Positions 1 to 5,560 are shown, counted from the first letter of the stretch. The stretch is 5,560 nucleotides of DNA from an uncultured Clostridia bacterium (GCA_947174455.1 CAMWIZ010000072.1:1-5560); one strand, 5' to 3'. Numbers and translations: made by a program. The notes: generated by a model not told the origin, from the letters alone.

Positions 1-1055
1 CATTCAGAACTTTTAACAGCGGCAGACGCCCCTGTTTTTTTCTTAACAGTGTTACCCTCAGCAGAGGAATTATCGGACTTAGCAACGTCCTTAGGCTGAG
101 CCATACTTTTCCTTGCAGGAATACTTTCCGCACTTTGAACAGAGGTAGAAGCTACGGTTTTTTTCTTAACAGTGTTACCATCGGAAACGGATTTTACAGG
201 CTTTTTTACAATTTTCTTCTTAGTTTTAGAAATGTCATCGGCTGTACTTGCATTTTTAACACCCTTACTTAATTTTTTAACAGGTGTTGAATTTTCCGTC
301 AATTCGGTTTTTAACATCGGCTTTGACACTGTTTTGTTTGAAGCTGAACCCAGTTGTATAGCCTCACGTGTACTCTTTTGTTTATCCTTACCGACAGTAT
401 TCGATTCAGATAACTTTGCCTGTGATTTCTTTTGTTTTTTTATCTGCTGAGCCTTAGCGGACTGTGAATCCGCAAGCTTTTTTTGCCTTTGTTTCTCAGC
501 CTGCAGCTTTCTCAACTGCATTGTTTGCTCGTGCTTTTCCTGAATCCGCTCTATTACCTCGGAGGAAGTAAGTTCAACCTTTTCATCATCGTCTGCAATA
601 TCGGCTGACGGTTTTGTTGTCGGCTTCATTTTCTGCTGAAGCACTTGTTTGTCAACACTCTCAATAATTCTTTGGGGAATCTTATTAGGCTTGGGAGAGT
701 GACCCGTACCTTGTGTACGATTTTCGTCATGAGTCGGCTGTCTGTTTATTACAACAGGCTCACTTTTTTTTGGCGGTTCAGCGTCGAATACATCGCCGAT
801 TGCTTCCTCCTGACGTCGGATTTTTTCAAAAAGCTTTCTCTGCTGAGCCTCGTTGTAACTCGATTTTGATGAGTAAATCTCATTTGATGAATCAGAAAAA
901 TTCACTTGTTCGGAATTTTTACTTGAAAAAATTTCATTTTCAGTATTACCTGTACTGCTGTTCTTCTTTTCTTTCTCAATAAGAGAGGCTCCACAGCTTA
1001 AACAGACTGTGGCATGAGAGTCGTTTGCAGTACCACACACCTTGCATTTTAACAA
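1..1055 (-). CDS. Zinc-ribbon protein with lysine-rich low-complexity region (partial, C-terminus off the left edge)
   Basis: Reading the minus strand from 1055 gives 351 codons without a stop up to the window edge. The start is TTG, chosen because GGAGGGG lies five bases upstream; the nearby ATG is in another frame. Residues 1-25 form a zinc ribbon: C4-x2-C7, then C18-x2-C21 followed by Gly. The rest is polar and low in complexity: Ser/Asn-rich to about residue 65, mixed charge to about 160, then a Lys/Gln/Glu-rich stretch at about 164-216 that could be a coiled coil, then Lys/Ser/Thr/Ala-rich sequence with a 41-residue repeat from 293. No membrane segment is visible in this part. Short zinc ribbons at the N-terminus of otherwise unannotated proteins are common in Clostridia, often with a membrane or extracellular part further on, but that end is not seen here. 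Function unknown. The reading frame is well supported; any role is not. Confidence 0.85.
   Translation of the reverse strand, partial: MLKCKVCGTANDSHATVCLSCGASLIEKEKKNSSTGNTENEIFSSKNSEQVNFSDSSNEIYSSKSSYNEAQQRKLFEKIRRQEEAIGDVFDAEPPKKSEPVVINRQPTHDENRTQGTGHSPKPNKIPQRIIESVDKQVLQQKMKPTTKPSADIADDDEKVELTSSEVIERIQEKHEQTMQLRKLQAEKQRQKKLADSQSAKAQQIKKQKKSQAKLSESNTVGKDKQKSTREAIQLGSASNKTVSKPMLKTELTENSTPVKKLSKGVKNASTADDISKTKKKIVKKPVKSVSDGNTVKKKTVASTSVQSAESIPARKSMAQPKDVAKSDNSSAEGNTVKKKTGASAAVKSSE
34..179 (-). repeat. In-frame direct repeat, 123-base period (41 residues)
   Basis: An identical 23-base block occurs at 34-56 and 157-179. The offset of 123 bases equals exactly 41 codons of the zinc-ribbon gene. 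On the protein both copies read GNTVKKKT, starting at residues 293 and 334. Similarity continues with scattered mismatches for about 30 more bases (VASTSVQSAE against TGASAAVKSSE). The second copy runs to the window edge, so the number of units is unknown. Confidence 0.8.
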
Positions 1056-1060
1056 AACTA

Positions 1061-1067
1061 CCCCTCC
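1061..1067 (-). promoter_or_regulatory. Ribosome binding site that fixes the TTG start
   Basis: The minus strand reads GGAGGGG, then five bases, then TTG at 1055. This is the only strong Shine-Dalgarno site near the 5' end of the zinc-ribbon gene and is why TTG is preferred over an in-frame GTG further upstream. Confidence 0.75.
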
Positions 1068-1120
1068 ACAAAACACGACATTTATCTGCCGTTTTCTACA
1101 AAAAATAAATAACCTCATCT

Positions 1121-1150
1121 ATTATAAAATGCAGTTGTCTATAATGTCAA
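1121..1150 (-). promoter_or_regulatory. Sigma-A-type promoter of the zinc-ribbon gene
   Basis: The minus strand has a perfect -35 TTGACA (1145-1150), an 18-base spacer and a perfect -10 TATAAT (1121-1126). Transcription should start near 1113, giving an untranslated leader of roughly 58 bases. Both boxes match consensus fully, so strong basal expression is expected. Confidence 0.8.
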
Positions 1151-1469
1151 CTTAAAATATTGTAATACATTATGAACGAATTATTACAGACTGTTAACAC
1201 GTTCTATCAATGCTAAAACAGGAGGTACTTCCTTTGCTTACTGCATAATTTGCTGTAATATTTTCCTACATGCTGAACCGTTTTTTTATAACAAAATTTG
1301 ATTGTTACTGTGAAAACATTGCACTGTATAATGGAAATGCCGTACATAGTGCTAAGTTTGTATCCACTGACAATTTATCTATCACACCAATGTCGCATAA
1401 ACAGGAAGAAAACATGAAAAATTTGTGTGTAGCATAATTTATTTGTCTATCTTTGTTAAAGTTGTTATA

Positions 1470-1498
1470 TTGCCAAATGCCGACTTGTGTTATATAAT
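1470..1498 (+). promoter_or_regulatory. Sigma-A-type promoter of the LRR lipoprotein gene
   Basis: TTGCCA (1470-1475, five of six matches to the -35 consensus), a 17-base spacer and a perfect TATAAT (1493-1498). Transcription is expected to begin near 1505, leaving a leader of about 99 bases before the ATG at 1604. Confidence 0.7.
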
Positions 1499-1513
1499 AG
1501 CAGGTGATGGATT

Positions 1514-1584
1514 TGATGACATCTTGCAAAAAAATTGCTTTTTTGTTAAAATTTTTAGAAAATGTAGATGCCGCAGTGTCATCA
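1514..1584 (+). promoter_or_regulatory. Possible stem in the 5' leader of the LRR gene
   Basis: TGATGACA (1514-1521) is perfectly complementary to TGTCATCA (1577-1584). It encloses a second, A/T-only inverted repeat, CAAAAAA (1527-1533) and TTTTTTG (1539-1545). The outer arm ends six bases before the AGGAGG at 1591, so folding could influence ribosome access. It matches no riboswitch class I know and could be chance. Confidence 0.3.
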
Positions 1585-1603
1585 GTCAATAGGAGGTTAA
1601 AAC

Positions 1604-2758
1604 ATGAAAAATAAATTACTTTCAATAATCATGGCAGCAATGCTGACTATTTCGGTAATTCCTATTACAGGCTGCTCACTTGGCGGAGATGAAGGTAGTA
1701 CAATAACCGTTGCAGGGGAGAGTTATGCGGCAAACGAGTCGGAAATAGAAATAAATGCGGCAGAGATAGAAGATCTTTCGGTTTTGTCGAATTTTAAAAA
1801 CCTAACATCATTATCGCTTGTGAACTGCAATATCAGTGATGTATCGGAAATTGCAAAGCTTACCGATTTGAGAAAGCTGGTTTTGTCGGGCAATAACATA
1901 ACTGATATTTCCGAGCTGTCAAAGCTGACAGAGTTACAGGTGCTTTCTGTTTCGGGCAATAATATATCCGACACTTCGCCTCTGTCGGGAATCGAATCGC
2001 TTAAAAGTCTTGACATCGGTAAAAACCCAATTTCCGACATTACACCGATATCGGGCCTAAAGGGATTAACCAATCTGTATGCCGATGAAACAGCCATAAC
2101 CGATATTTCCTGTTTGTCGGGGTTGACAAACTTGGAGGAGCTTTATCTCAGCTATAACAATATTATGGGATTCAGTGCCATATCAGACCTTAAAAGGTTG
2201 AAAATTCTCAGCCTTGATTCATCAGGTATTACGGGGTTGGGTGTAATAAGCGGATTAACAGATTTGGAGGAGCTTTACATTGGAGGAAATGATCGTATTG
2301 AGGACTTCAGACCGCTTGCTCAGCTTACAAAACTCAGGGTGCTCTACGCACAGGACACCAATTTGATTGATGTAAGTGTACTGTCGTCACTTTCAGTTCT
2401 AAAGGAGCTTGTTTTGACAAACAACGGTGTCGAGGACTTAACGCCGCTGCACCAGTCCGTTGCACTTATAAGACTGAACCTTGAGGGTGACTATGTGCTG
2501 TCACAGGAAAGTGCAGATGCGTTTAAGAAGGCTTTGCCGGGATGTGAGGCGAAGTTTTCCGAATTAAAGACGCAGAAAGAACTTGATGAACTTAATAAGT
2601 CAGAGGAGAGCGATACTGATACTGAGGAAACAGATACAGAAGAAGAGGATACAGATGAAGAGGATACAGACGATACGGATAACTCCGACAGTGATGAGTC
2701 GGAGAACGTGGAAAATATTGTGATTATAGAGAATGTAGAGGTTGTGACTGTGGAGTAG
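1604..2758 (+). CDS. Surface lipoprotein with internalin-type leucine-rich repeats and acidic tail
   Basis: 384 residues; AGGAGG at 1591-1596 lies seven bases before the ATG. Residues 1-24 are a lipoprotein signal peptide: Lys-containing start, hydrophobic core, and lipobox ITGC with C24 as the lipidated residue. About ten leucine-rich repeats of 22 residues run from 67 to 287, with pattern LxxLxLxxNxIxDxSxLxxLxx, like the internalin class; repeat 8 has one extra residue. A degenerate repeat follows at 288-313, ending LPGC, and acts as a cap. Residues 332-370 are almost only Asp, Glu, Thr and Ser, followed by a short hydrophobic/acidic end. The protein should be anchored on the outer face of the membrane, with the repeats forming a curved binding surface. 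The ligand is unknown. The acidic tail could bind cations, such as calcium, or extend the protein; that is inference. The gene has its own promoter and converges on the TetR gene. Confidence 0.93.
   Translation: MKNKLLSIIMAAMLTISVIPITGCSLGGDEGSTITVAGESYAANESEIEINAAEIEDLSVLSNFKNLTSLSLVNCNISDVSEIAKLTDLRKLVLSGNNITDISELSKLTELQVLSVSGNNISDTSPLSGIESLKSLDIGKNPISDITPISGLKGLTNLYADETAITDISCLSGLTNLEELYLSYNNIMGFSAISDLKRLKILSLDSSGITGLGVISGLTDLEELYIGGNDRIEDFRPLAQLTKLRVLYAQDTNLIDVSVLSSLSVLKELVLTNNGVEDLTPLHQSVALIRLNLEGDYVLSQESADAFKKALPGCEAKFSELKTQKELDELNKSEESDTDTEETDTEEEDTDEEDTDDTDNSDSDESENVENIVIIENVEVVTVE
2642..2671 (+). repeat. Two 15-base tandem repeats coding EEDTD
   Basis: GAAGAGGATACAGAT (2642-2656) is followed directly by GAAGAGGATACAGAC (2657-2671), 14 of 15 bases identical and in frame, coding residues 347-356 of the LRR lipoprotein. 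Looser GATAC/GAACA-type units flank them. Such repeats can change copy number by slippage without breaking the frame. Confidence 0.75.
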
Positions 2759-2839
2759 TAGGGACTTAAAGAGCTGACAATATTTCTCTTTCAATTTTTC
2801 GTCAATGACAGTCTGCATTAAAGCTAAATAGTAATAAAT

Positions 2840-2880
2840 AAAACGGCAATGCTGCATACAATACGCAGTATTGCCGTTTT
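2840..2880. terminator. Bidirectional intrinsic terminator between converging genes
   Basis: Arms 2840-2855 and 2865-2880 pair over 16 positions with one G-T, around a nine-base loop. The core is CGGCAAT/ATTGCCG with A/T-rich base pairs at the foot, giving a U-rich end on either strand (TTTTT on plus; TTTTATTTATT on minus). It lies 81 bases after the LRR stop and 27 bases beyond the TetR stop, so it suits both transcripts. Confidence 0.9.
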
Positions 2881-2907
2881 TATGTGTATGTGTATTAGTA
2901 ATGCTTT

Positions 2908-3549
2908 TTATTCTATCGGCATAAATAAGAAGTCAAAGCTGCCCGGTTCAGCTTGTAAAGAGGTTTCCAAAACCCTTGCGTATAGCTTTAGCTTTCTGTA
3001 TATGCTTTCGGTGTCCGTTGAGAAAAAATTCTTATTCAGTAAAAAAGTCAGCATGGCTACAATCATTTCCGCACTCTCCTGTGGTGAGTCTGTGTGAATA
3101 GAACCGTCCTTTTGACCCTCAATCAGTAGCTGTGACAATATGGGGGAAATTGTTCTGATTGACGTCATCATCATTTTATAATGAAGCATAATATCCTCAT
3201 GCACATGAAGCGACAGAATAATATTCTTGCTGTTGTCCAATAGTTCTTCCTTCAGTATTGAACGGAATAGCTGTTTAATCTTATCAAACGTTGTTTCGCA
3301 GTTATTTATTGTTGAGAAATATTCCTGTATTGCGGCAGAGTAGCTTCGCTCTATGACCGCATCTATAATTTCGTCCTTGCTCTCAAAGTAGTAGTAAATG
3401 CTCCCTTTTCCTATGCCTGCATTCTTTGCTATCATATCAACGGTGATATCTCTGTTCGGTTCTTCCATACTGCACATCAATTCTTCAGCCGAATTAAGGA
3501 TAATATCAATTTTATTTTTATTTTTTTCATTTATATTTTTTTCATTCAT
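2908..3549 (-). CDS. TetR/AcrR-family transcriptional regulator
   Basis: 213 residues from the ATG at 3549. That start is chosen because GGAGG (minus strand of 3557-3561) lies seven bases upstream. A 21-residue longer reading from 3612 would begin inside the gene's own -10 box and upstream of the predicted transcript start, so it is rejected. The TetR DNA-binding domain covers about residues 14-60, with helix-turn-helix TVDMIAKNAGIGKGSIYYYF (36-55) followed by ESKDE, the classic signature. The rest is the helical ligand-binding and dimer domain, which is too variable to predict the ligand. Length is normal for the family. The N-terminus (NEKNINEKNKNK) is an unusual Asn/Lys/Glu repeat ahead of the first helix. 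It is divergent from the hydrolase operon, and palindromes over that promoter make it the likely local repressor. Confidence 0.93.
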   Translation of the reverse strand: MNEKNINEKNKNKIDIILNSAEELMCSMEEPNRDITVDMIAKNAGIGKGSIYYYFESKDEIIDAVIERSYSAAIQEYFSTINNCETTFDKIKQLFRSILKEELLDNSKNIILSLHVHEDIMLHYKMMMTSIRTISPILSQLLIEGQKDGSIHTDSPQESAEMIVAMLTFLLNKNFFSTDTESIYRKLKLYARVLETSLQAEPGSFDFLFMPIE

Positions 3550-3610
3550 ATTTTTTCCTCCGCCCAGTTGAATTTGTTTTACGCGATAAGACGCAGTATC
3601 ATTATGTACC

Positions 3611-3638
3611 ATTATAACATAAACATGTCTGTTTTCAA
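3611..3638 (-). promoter_or_regulatory. Promoter of the TetR gene, extended -10
   Basis: The minus strand reads TTGAAA (3633-3638), a 16-base spacer and TATAAT (3611-3616) preceded by TGT, giving an extended -10. The start of transcription should fall near 3604, about 55 bases before the ATG at 3549. It does not overlap the two operators, the nearer of which lies about 22 bases upstream of the -35, so autoregulation is uncertain. Confidence 0.7.
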
Positions 3639-3660
3639 GGAAAAGCTAATGAAAATAGAT

Positions 3661-3679
3661 AATTGACCGTCGGTCGAAT
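3661..3679. promoter_or_regulatory. Proximal TetR operator candidate (O1)
   Basis: GACCG-T-CGGTC is a perfect palindrome at 3665-3675. It extends imperfectly to 19 bases, with right half CGGTCGAAT. That half matches CAGTCGAAT of the second operator at eight of nine positions. The site covers the -35 (3663-3668) and the start of the spacer of the operon promoter, so a bound regulator would block RNA polymerase. Confidence 0.75.
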
Positions 3680-3691
3680 AAGTAGTATAAT
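3663..3691 (+). promoter_or_regulatory. Promoter of the hydrolase/condensation operon
   Basis: TTGACC (3663-3668), a 17-base spacer and a perfect TATAAT (3686-3691). Transcription should begin near 3698, leaving a leader of about 45 bases. Both flanking palindromes overlap this promoter or its leader. Confidence 0.8.
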
Positions 3692-3702
3692 ATAGCCATC
3701 AT

Positions 3703-3725
3703 AAATTCGACTGACAGTCGAATTT
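3703..3725. promoter_or_regulatory. Distal TetR operator candidate (O2), perfect palindrome
   Basis: Arms AAATTCGACTG (3703-3713) and CAGTCGAATTT (3715-3725) are perfectly complementary around one central A. The core GACTG-A-CAGTC has the odd-length dyad typical of TetR-family sites. It lies just after the predicted transcript start of the operon, and its centre is 44 bases from that of O1, about four helical turns, which places both sites on nearly the same DNA face. Confidence 0.85.
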
Positions 3726-3742
3726 TCTTAGAGGTGTTAAAT

Positions 3743-4687
3743 ATGTGGAAAGCATTGTTGGGTGCGGCTGTTCTTGTGGGAAGTGCCTGTACGGTTGGTG
3801 CGTATACTTTGTTTAAGCGTGTTATACCCAGGCAGGACACTTTGAGGGTAGATCTGAGTGAAATGGCGGATATGCAAAAGTGGGAGGAGTACAGAAAGTT
3901 TATTACTCCGAACAGAGAGTGGCTTACTTCGCAGAAATTAGAGCATATTACTATAAAATCATATGACGGTTTGGAACTTCATGCAGATTATCTGCCGTCA
4001 AGCGAGGGCGGTAACAAGCTGGTTATATGCAATCACGGCTATACAGGCCGTGGTATGCAGGACTGTTCATCTATAGCGGTTTTCTTTCATAATCTGGGCT
4101 ATGATTGCTTGATTGTTGACCATAGGGCACACGGGCAAAGTCAGGGGGATTACATAGGCTTTGGAATACTTGACCGTTACGACTGTCGTGCATGGATTGA
4201 TTATATTGACAAGCGTTTTGACAAAAAGAAAAGTATTGTTTTATACGGTGTTTCCATGGGCGGTACAATAGTTCTGATGACATCTGCAATTTCGGGACTG
4301 TCAGCTTCTGTAAAGGCTGTAATTGCCGACTGTGCGTTTACCTCCCCGTACGATGTTTTTGCACACATTCTACACAGGGACTATCATCTGCCCGTACACC
4401 CTATAATGGATATTAACAACGCTTTTTGCCGTAAAAAGGCAGGGTATGGTTTCAGTGATTATTCCACTCTGGACGCAGTAAAAGAAAGTAAAGTTCCTAT
4501 TATGTTTATTCATGGGGAAAATGATGATTTTGTTCCTGTATGGATGAGTAAGAAAAACTACGAGCAGTGTCAGTCGGAAAAGGAACTGCTGCTTGTTGAA
4601 AACGCTGCACACGCAGCCTCTTACTATGAGGCCACAGAGCTGTATCAAAACAAGGTCAAAGCATTTGTTGAAAAATATGTAATATAA
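3743..4687 (+). CDS. Membrane-anchored alpha/beta hydrolase
   Basis: 314 residues from the ATG at 3743. An in-frame GTG at 3734 exists but is part of the ribosome site GAGGTG (3731-3736), six bases before the ATG. Residues 4-24 are hydrophobic and likely a signal anchor; C16 has a poor lipobox (GSAC), so a lipoprotein is less likely. The hydrolase fold follows: NHGYTG (97-102) for the oxyanion region, DHRAHGQS (126-133), nucleophile elbow GVSMGG with S171, HGENDDFVP with acid D261, and H290 in NAAHAAS. The triad is complete. It resembles the broad COG1073 group of esterase/peptidase-like hydrolases, for which substrates are mostly unknown. It is the first gene of the TetR-controlled operon, 15 bases ahead of a condensation-domain gene, so it may release, edit or hydrolyse the acyl or peptidyl product of that protein, or cleave the inducing compound. 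Those roles are inference. Confidence 0.92.
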   Translation: MWKALLGAAVLVGSACTVGAYTLFKRVIPRQDTLRVDLSEMADMQKWEEYRKFITPNREWLTSQKLEHITIKSYDGLELHADYLPSSEGGNKLVICNHGYTGRGMQDCSSIAVFFHNLGYDCLIVDHRAHGQSQGDYIGFGILDRYDCRAWIDYIDKRFDKKKSIVLYGVSMGGTIVLMTSAISGLSASVKAVIADCAFTSPYDVFAHILHRDYHLPVHPIMDINNAFCRKKAGYGFSDYSTLDAVKESKVPIMFIHGENDDFVPVWMSKKNYEQCQSEKELLLVENAAHAASYYEATELYQNKVKAFVEKYVI

Positions 4688-4691
4688 TATT

Positions 4692-4697
4692 GGGAGG
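4692..4697 (+). promoter_or_regulatory. Ribosome binding site of the condensation-domain gene
   Basis: GGGAGG lies five bases before the ATG at 4703, inside the 15-base gap after the hydrolase stop. No promoter or terminator fits in this gap, so the two genes are co-transcribed. Confidence 0.8.
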
Positions 4698-4702
4698 AAA
4701 AG

Positions 4703-5560
4703 ATGAAGGAGTTTAATATAAACGGTTCGGTAATGAAGTGTTATCCCCTTAACGCCGCACAAAGACTGCATTATTATACAATTCGCTACTGCCCAACGCA
4801 GGTTCTTTGCATAGGTACGGGGCTTTATGTGCAGCAGGATGTTGATTTCGGAGTATTAAAGAAGGCAATTTATCAGGCGTACAATATGTTTGAAACGATG
4901 CGTCTGCGTTTTATTAAGGACGAGGACGGAACTGTTTATCAGTATATTTGCCCGTTTGAGGAGCGTGATATTCCATTTTGTGATTATTCTCATTGGAATG
5001 AGGAGGACGCACACAACGAAATGCGTCGCTGGACGGCGGTACCCTTTGAACGCTTTAATTCACCAATGAACACTGTGAAGATGATAAAGCTGCCTAACGG
5101 ATATAACGGTATTTATTTAAAGGTGGATCACATGACAATGGACTCAAGCTCTATCATTGGCTTTAACCGTGCGGTACTGGAAACATACTGTTCACTTATG
5201 TATGGGACGGAAATGCCAAAGCCTATGTACTCCTATATTGCTCAGCTTGAGAAGGACTTGGCTTATGAAGCTGACTCGCCTGCCAGAAAACGTGACGAAG
5301 AATTTTGGATGAATGAAATTGCTAAGGACGAACCTATGTATACGGACTTTGCAGGACAGGGCAGACTTTTAACACAACGCAGAGAAAACCAAAATCCGAA
5401 TCAGCGGTGGGCAATGGTGGTTTCCAAAAGTCCGCAGGCATCAATTTCTGTGTATTCCTTGGAGAAAGATGCGTCCATGCGTTTGTTGAATTTTTGCCAG
5501 TCAAACAACGTACCCATGGCAAGCCTGCTGCTAATGGGACTTAGAACTGTATTATCTAAG
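4703..5560 (+). CDS. NRPS-type condensation-domain protein (partial, C-terminus off the right edge)
   Basis: 286 codons are open from the ATG at 4703 to the window end. The protein matches the condensation-domain superfamily in order: YPLNAAQRLHYY (14-25, motif C1, xxAQxRL), MFETMRLRF (62-70, motif C2, HExLRxxF-like), DHMTMDS (142-148, motif C3), DEEFWMNEI (198-206) and VPMASLLLMGL (270-280, C5-like, start of the second half-domain). In peptide synthetases this domain joins an acyl or peptidyl donor to an acceptor amine on carrier proteins. Here the usual HHxxxDG reads DHxxxDS: the second, catalytic His (H143) and D147 remain, while the first His is Asp and Gly is Ser. A full domain is about 430-450 residues, so at least a third is missing. 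It may be stand-alone, or the first domain of a larger synthetase. The C1 motif starts near residue 14, so no domain precedes it. Co-transcribed with the hydrolase. Confidence 0.87.
   Translation, partial: MKEFNINGSVMKCYPLNAAQRLHYYTIRYCPTQVLCIGTGLYVQQDVDFGVLKKAIYQAYNMFETMRLRFIKDEDGTVYQYICPFEERDIPFCDYSHWNEEDAHNEMRRWTAVPFERFNSPMNTVKMIKLPNGYNGIYLKVDHMTMDSSSIIGFNRAVLETYCSLMYGTEMPKPMYSYIAQLEKDLAYEADSPARKRDEEFWMNEIAKDEPMYTDFAGQGRLLTQRRENQNPNQRWAMVVSKSPQASISVYSLEKDASMRLLNFCQSNNVPMASLLLMGLRTVLSK

Larger units (their letters stand above)
1056..1603. other. 548-base divergent intergenic region
   Basis: This gap separates the start of the minus-strand zinc-ribbon gene from the start of the plus-strand LRR gene. 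It holds one strong promoter for each side (listed separately). I see no convincing gene in 1151-1469. A weaker minus-strand promoter-like pair, TTCACA (1309-1314), 18 bases, TATAAA (1285-1290) with an upstream TG, might be a second start for the zinc-ribbon gene. A near-palindrome AGGAGGTACTTCCT sits at 1220-1233, but no reading frame of useful length follows it. No tRNA, CRISPR or insertion element was recognised. Confidence 0.6.

Noticed and set aside
172..982. Plus-strand open frames (172-450, 645-869, 713-982)
   Set aside because: They are antisense to the zinc-ribbon gene, have Phe/Leu/Cys-rich translations expected from the reverse of Lys/Glu/Ser codons, and lack ribosome sites.
1220..1233. 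Near-palindrome AGGAGGTACTTCCT as an operator or ribosome site
   Set aside because: The dyad has a mismatch, no second copy was found, and any frame after it stops within a few codons.
1327..1332. TATAAT as a further plus-strand promoter
   Set aside because: No acceptable -35 at 16-18 bases; the nearest TTGTTA is 19 bases away, and the promoter at 1470-1498 is much better.
1403..1437. Seven-codon frame (ATG at 1414) after AGGAAG, sharing 12 bases (1411-1422) with the LRR start at 1601-1612
   Set aside because: It lies upstream of the best LRR promoter, no good promoter precedes it, and the shared 12 bases are A-rich start-region sequence that may be chance.
1305..1625. Minus-strand 106-codon frame in the divergent gap
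   Set aside because: It would start inside the LRR gene and run through that gene's promoter and leader; no ribosome site, domain or convincing composition is visible.
3782..3790. Lipobox for the hydrolase at C16
   Set aside because: The residue at -3 is Gly rather than Leu/Val/Ile, so a plain membrane anchor fits better.
4071..4771. Minus-strand frames 4071-4289 and 4370-4771
   Set aside because: They are antisense to the hydrolase and condensation genes, which have clear family motifs and ribosome sites; nothing supports the reverse frames.

Overview
The window is AT-rich, with strong Shine-Dalgarno sites (GGAGG class), sigma-A-type promoters and a TTG start. This suggests a low-GC Gram-positive bacterium, most likely a gut Clostridium-class anaerobe of the Ruminococcus/Eubacterium kind. 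That placement is inferred from style and protein types; no marker gene is present. Five protein-coding genes are visible. Two are cut by the window edges and both are open from their start to the edge.

Left part (1-2758): a divergent pair. On the minus strand, a gene starting with TTG at 1055 and running off the left edge encodes an N-terminal zinc ribbon followed by a long, lysine-rich, low-complexity and partly helical region, ending in the window with a 41-residue repeat. On the plus strand, 1604-2758 encodes a lipoprotein with about ten 22-residue internalin-type leucine-rich repeats and a very acidic tail. The 548-base gap between them holds a good promoter for each gene, and a possible stem in the leader of the LRR gene.

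Middle (2759-3742): the LRR gene converges on a TetR-family regulator (minus strand, 2908-3549), and a strong hairpin at 2840-2880 can end transcription from both sides. The regulator is divergent from the next operon. The gap between them carries a promoter for each side and two related palindromes, one over the -35 and spacer of the operon promoter and one just after its start site. This is a classic layout for a local repressor.

Right part (3743-5560): the controlled operon begins with a membrane-anchored alpha/beta hydrolase with a complete catalytic triad. Fifteen bases later comes a condensation-domain protein of the non-ribosomal peptide synthetase superfamily, cut by the right edge, whose usual HHxxxDG motif reads DHMTMDS. 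The inferred unit is a TetR-gated acyl- or peptidyl-transfer pathway whose remaining genes lie beyond position 5560. This is the part most likely to hold an undescribed system.
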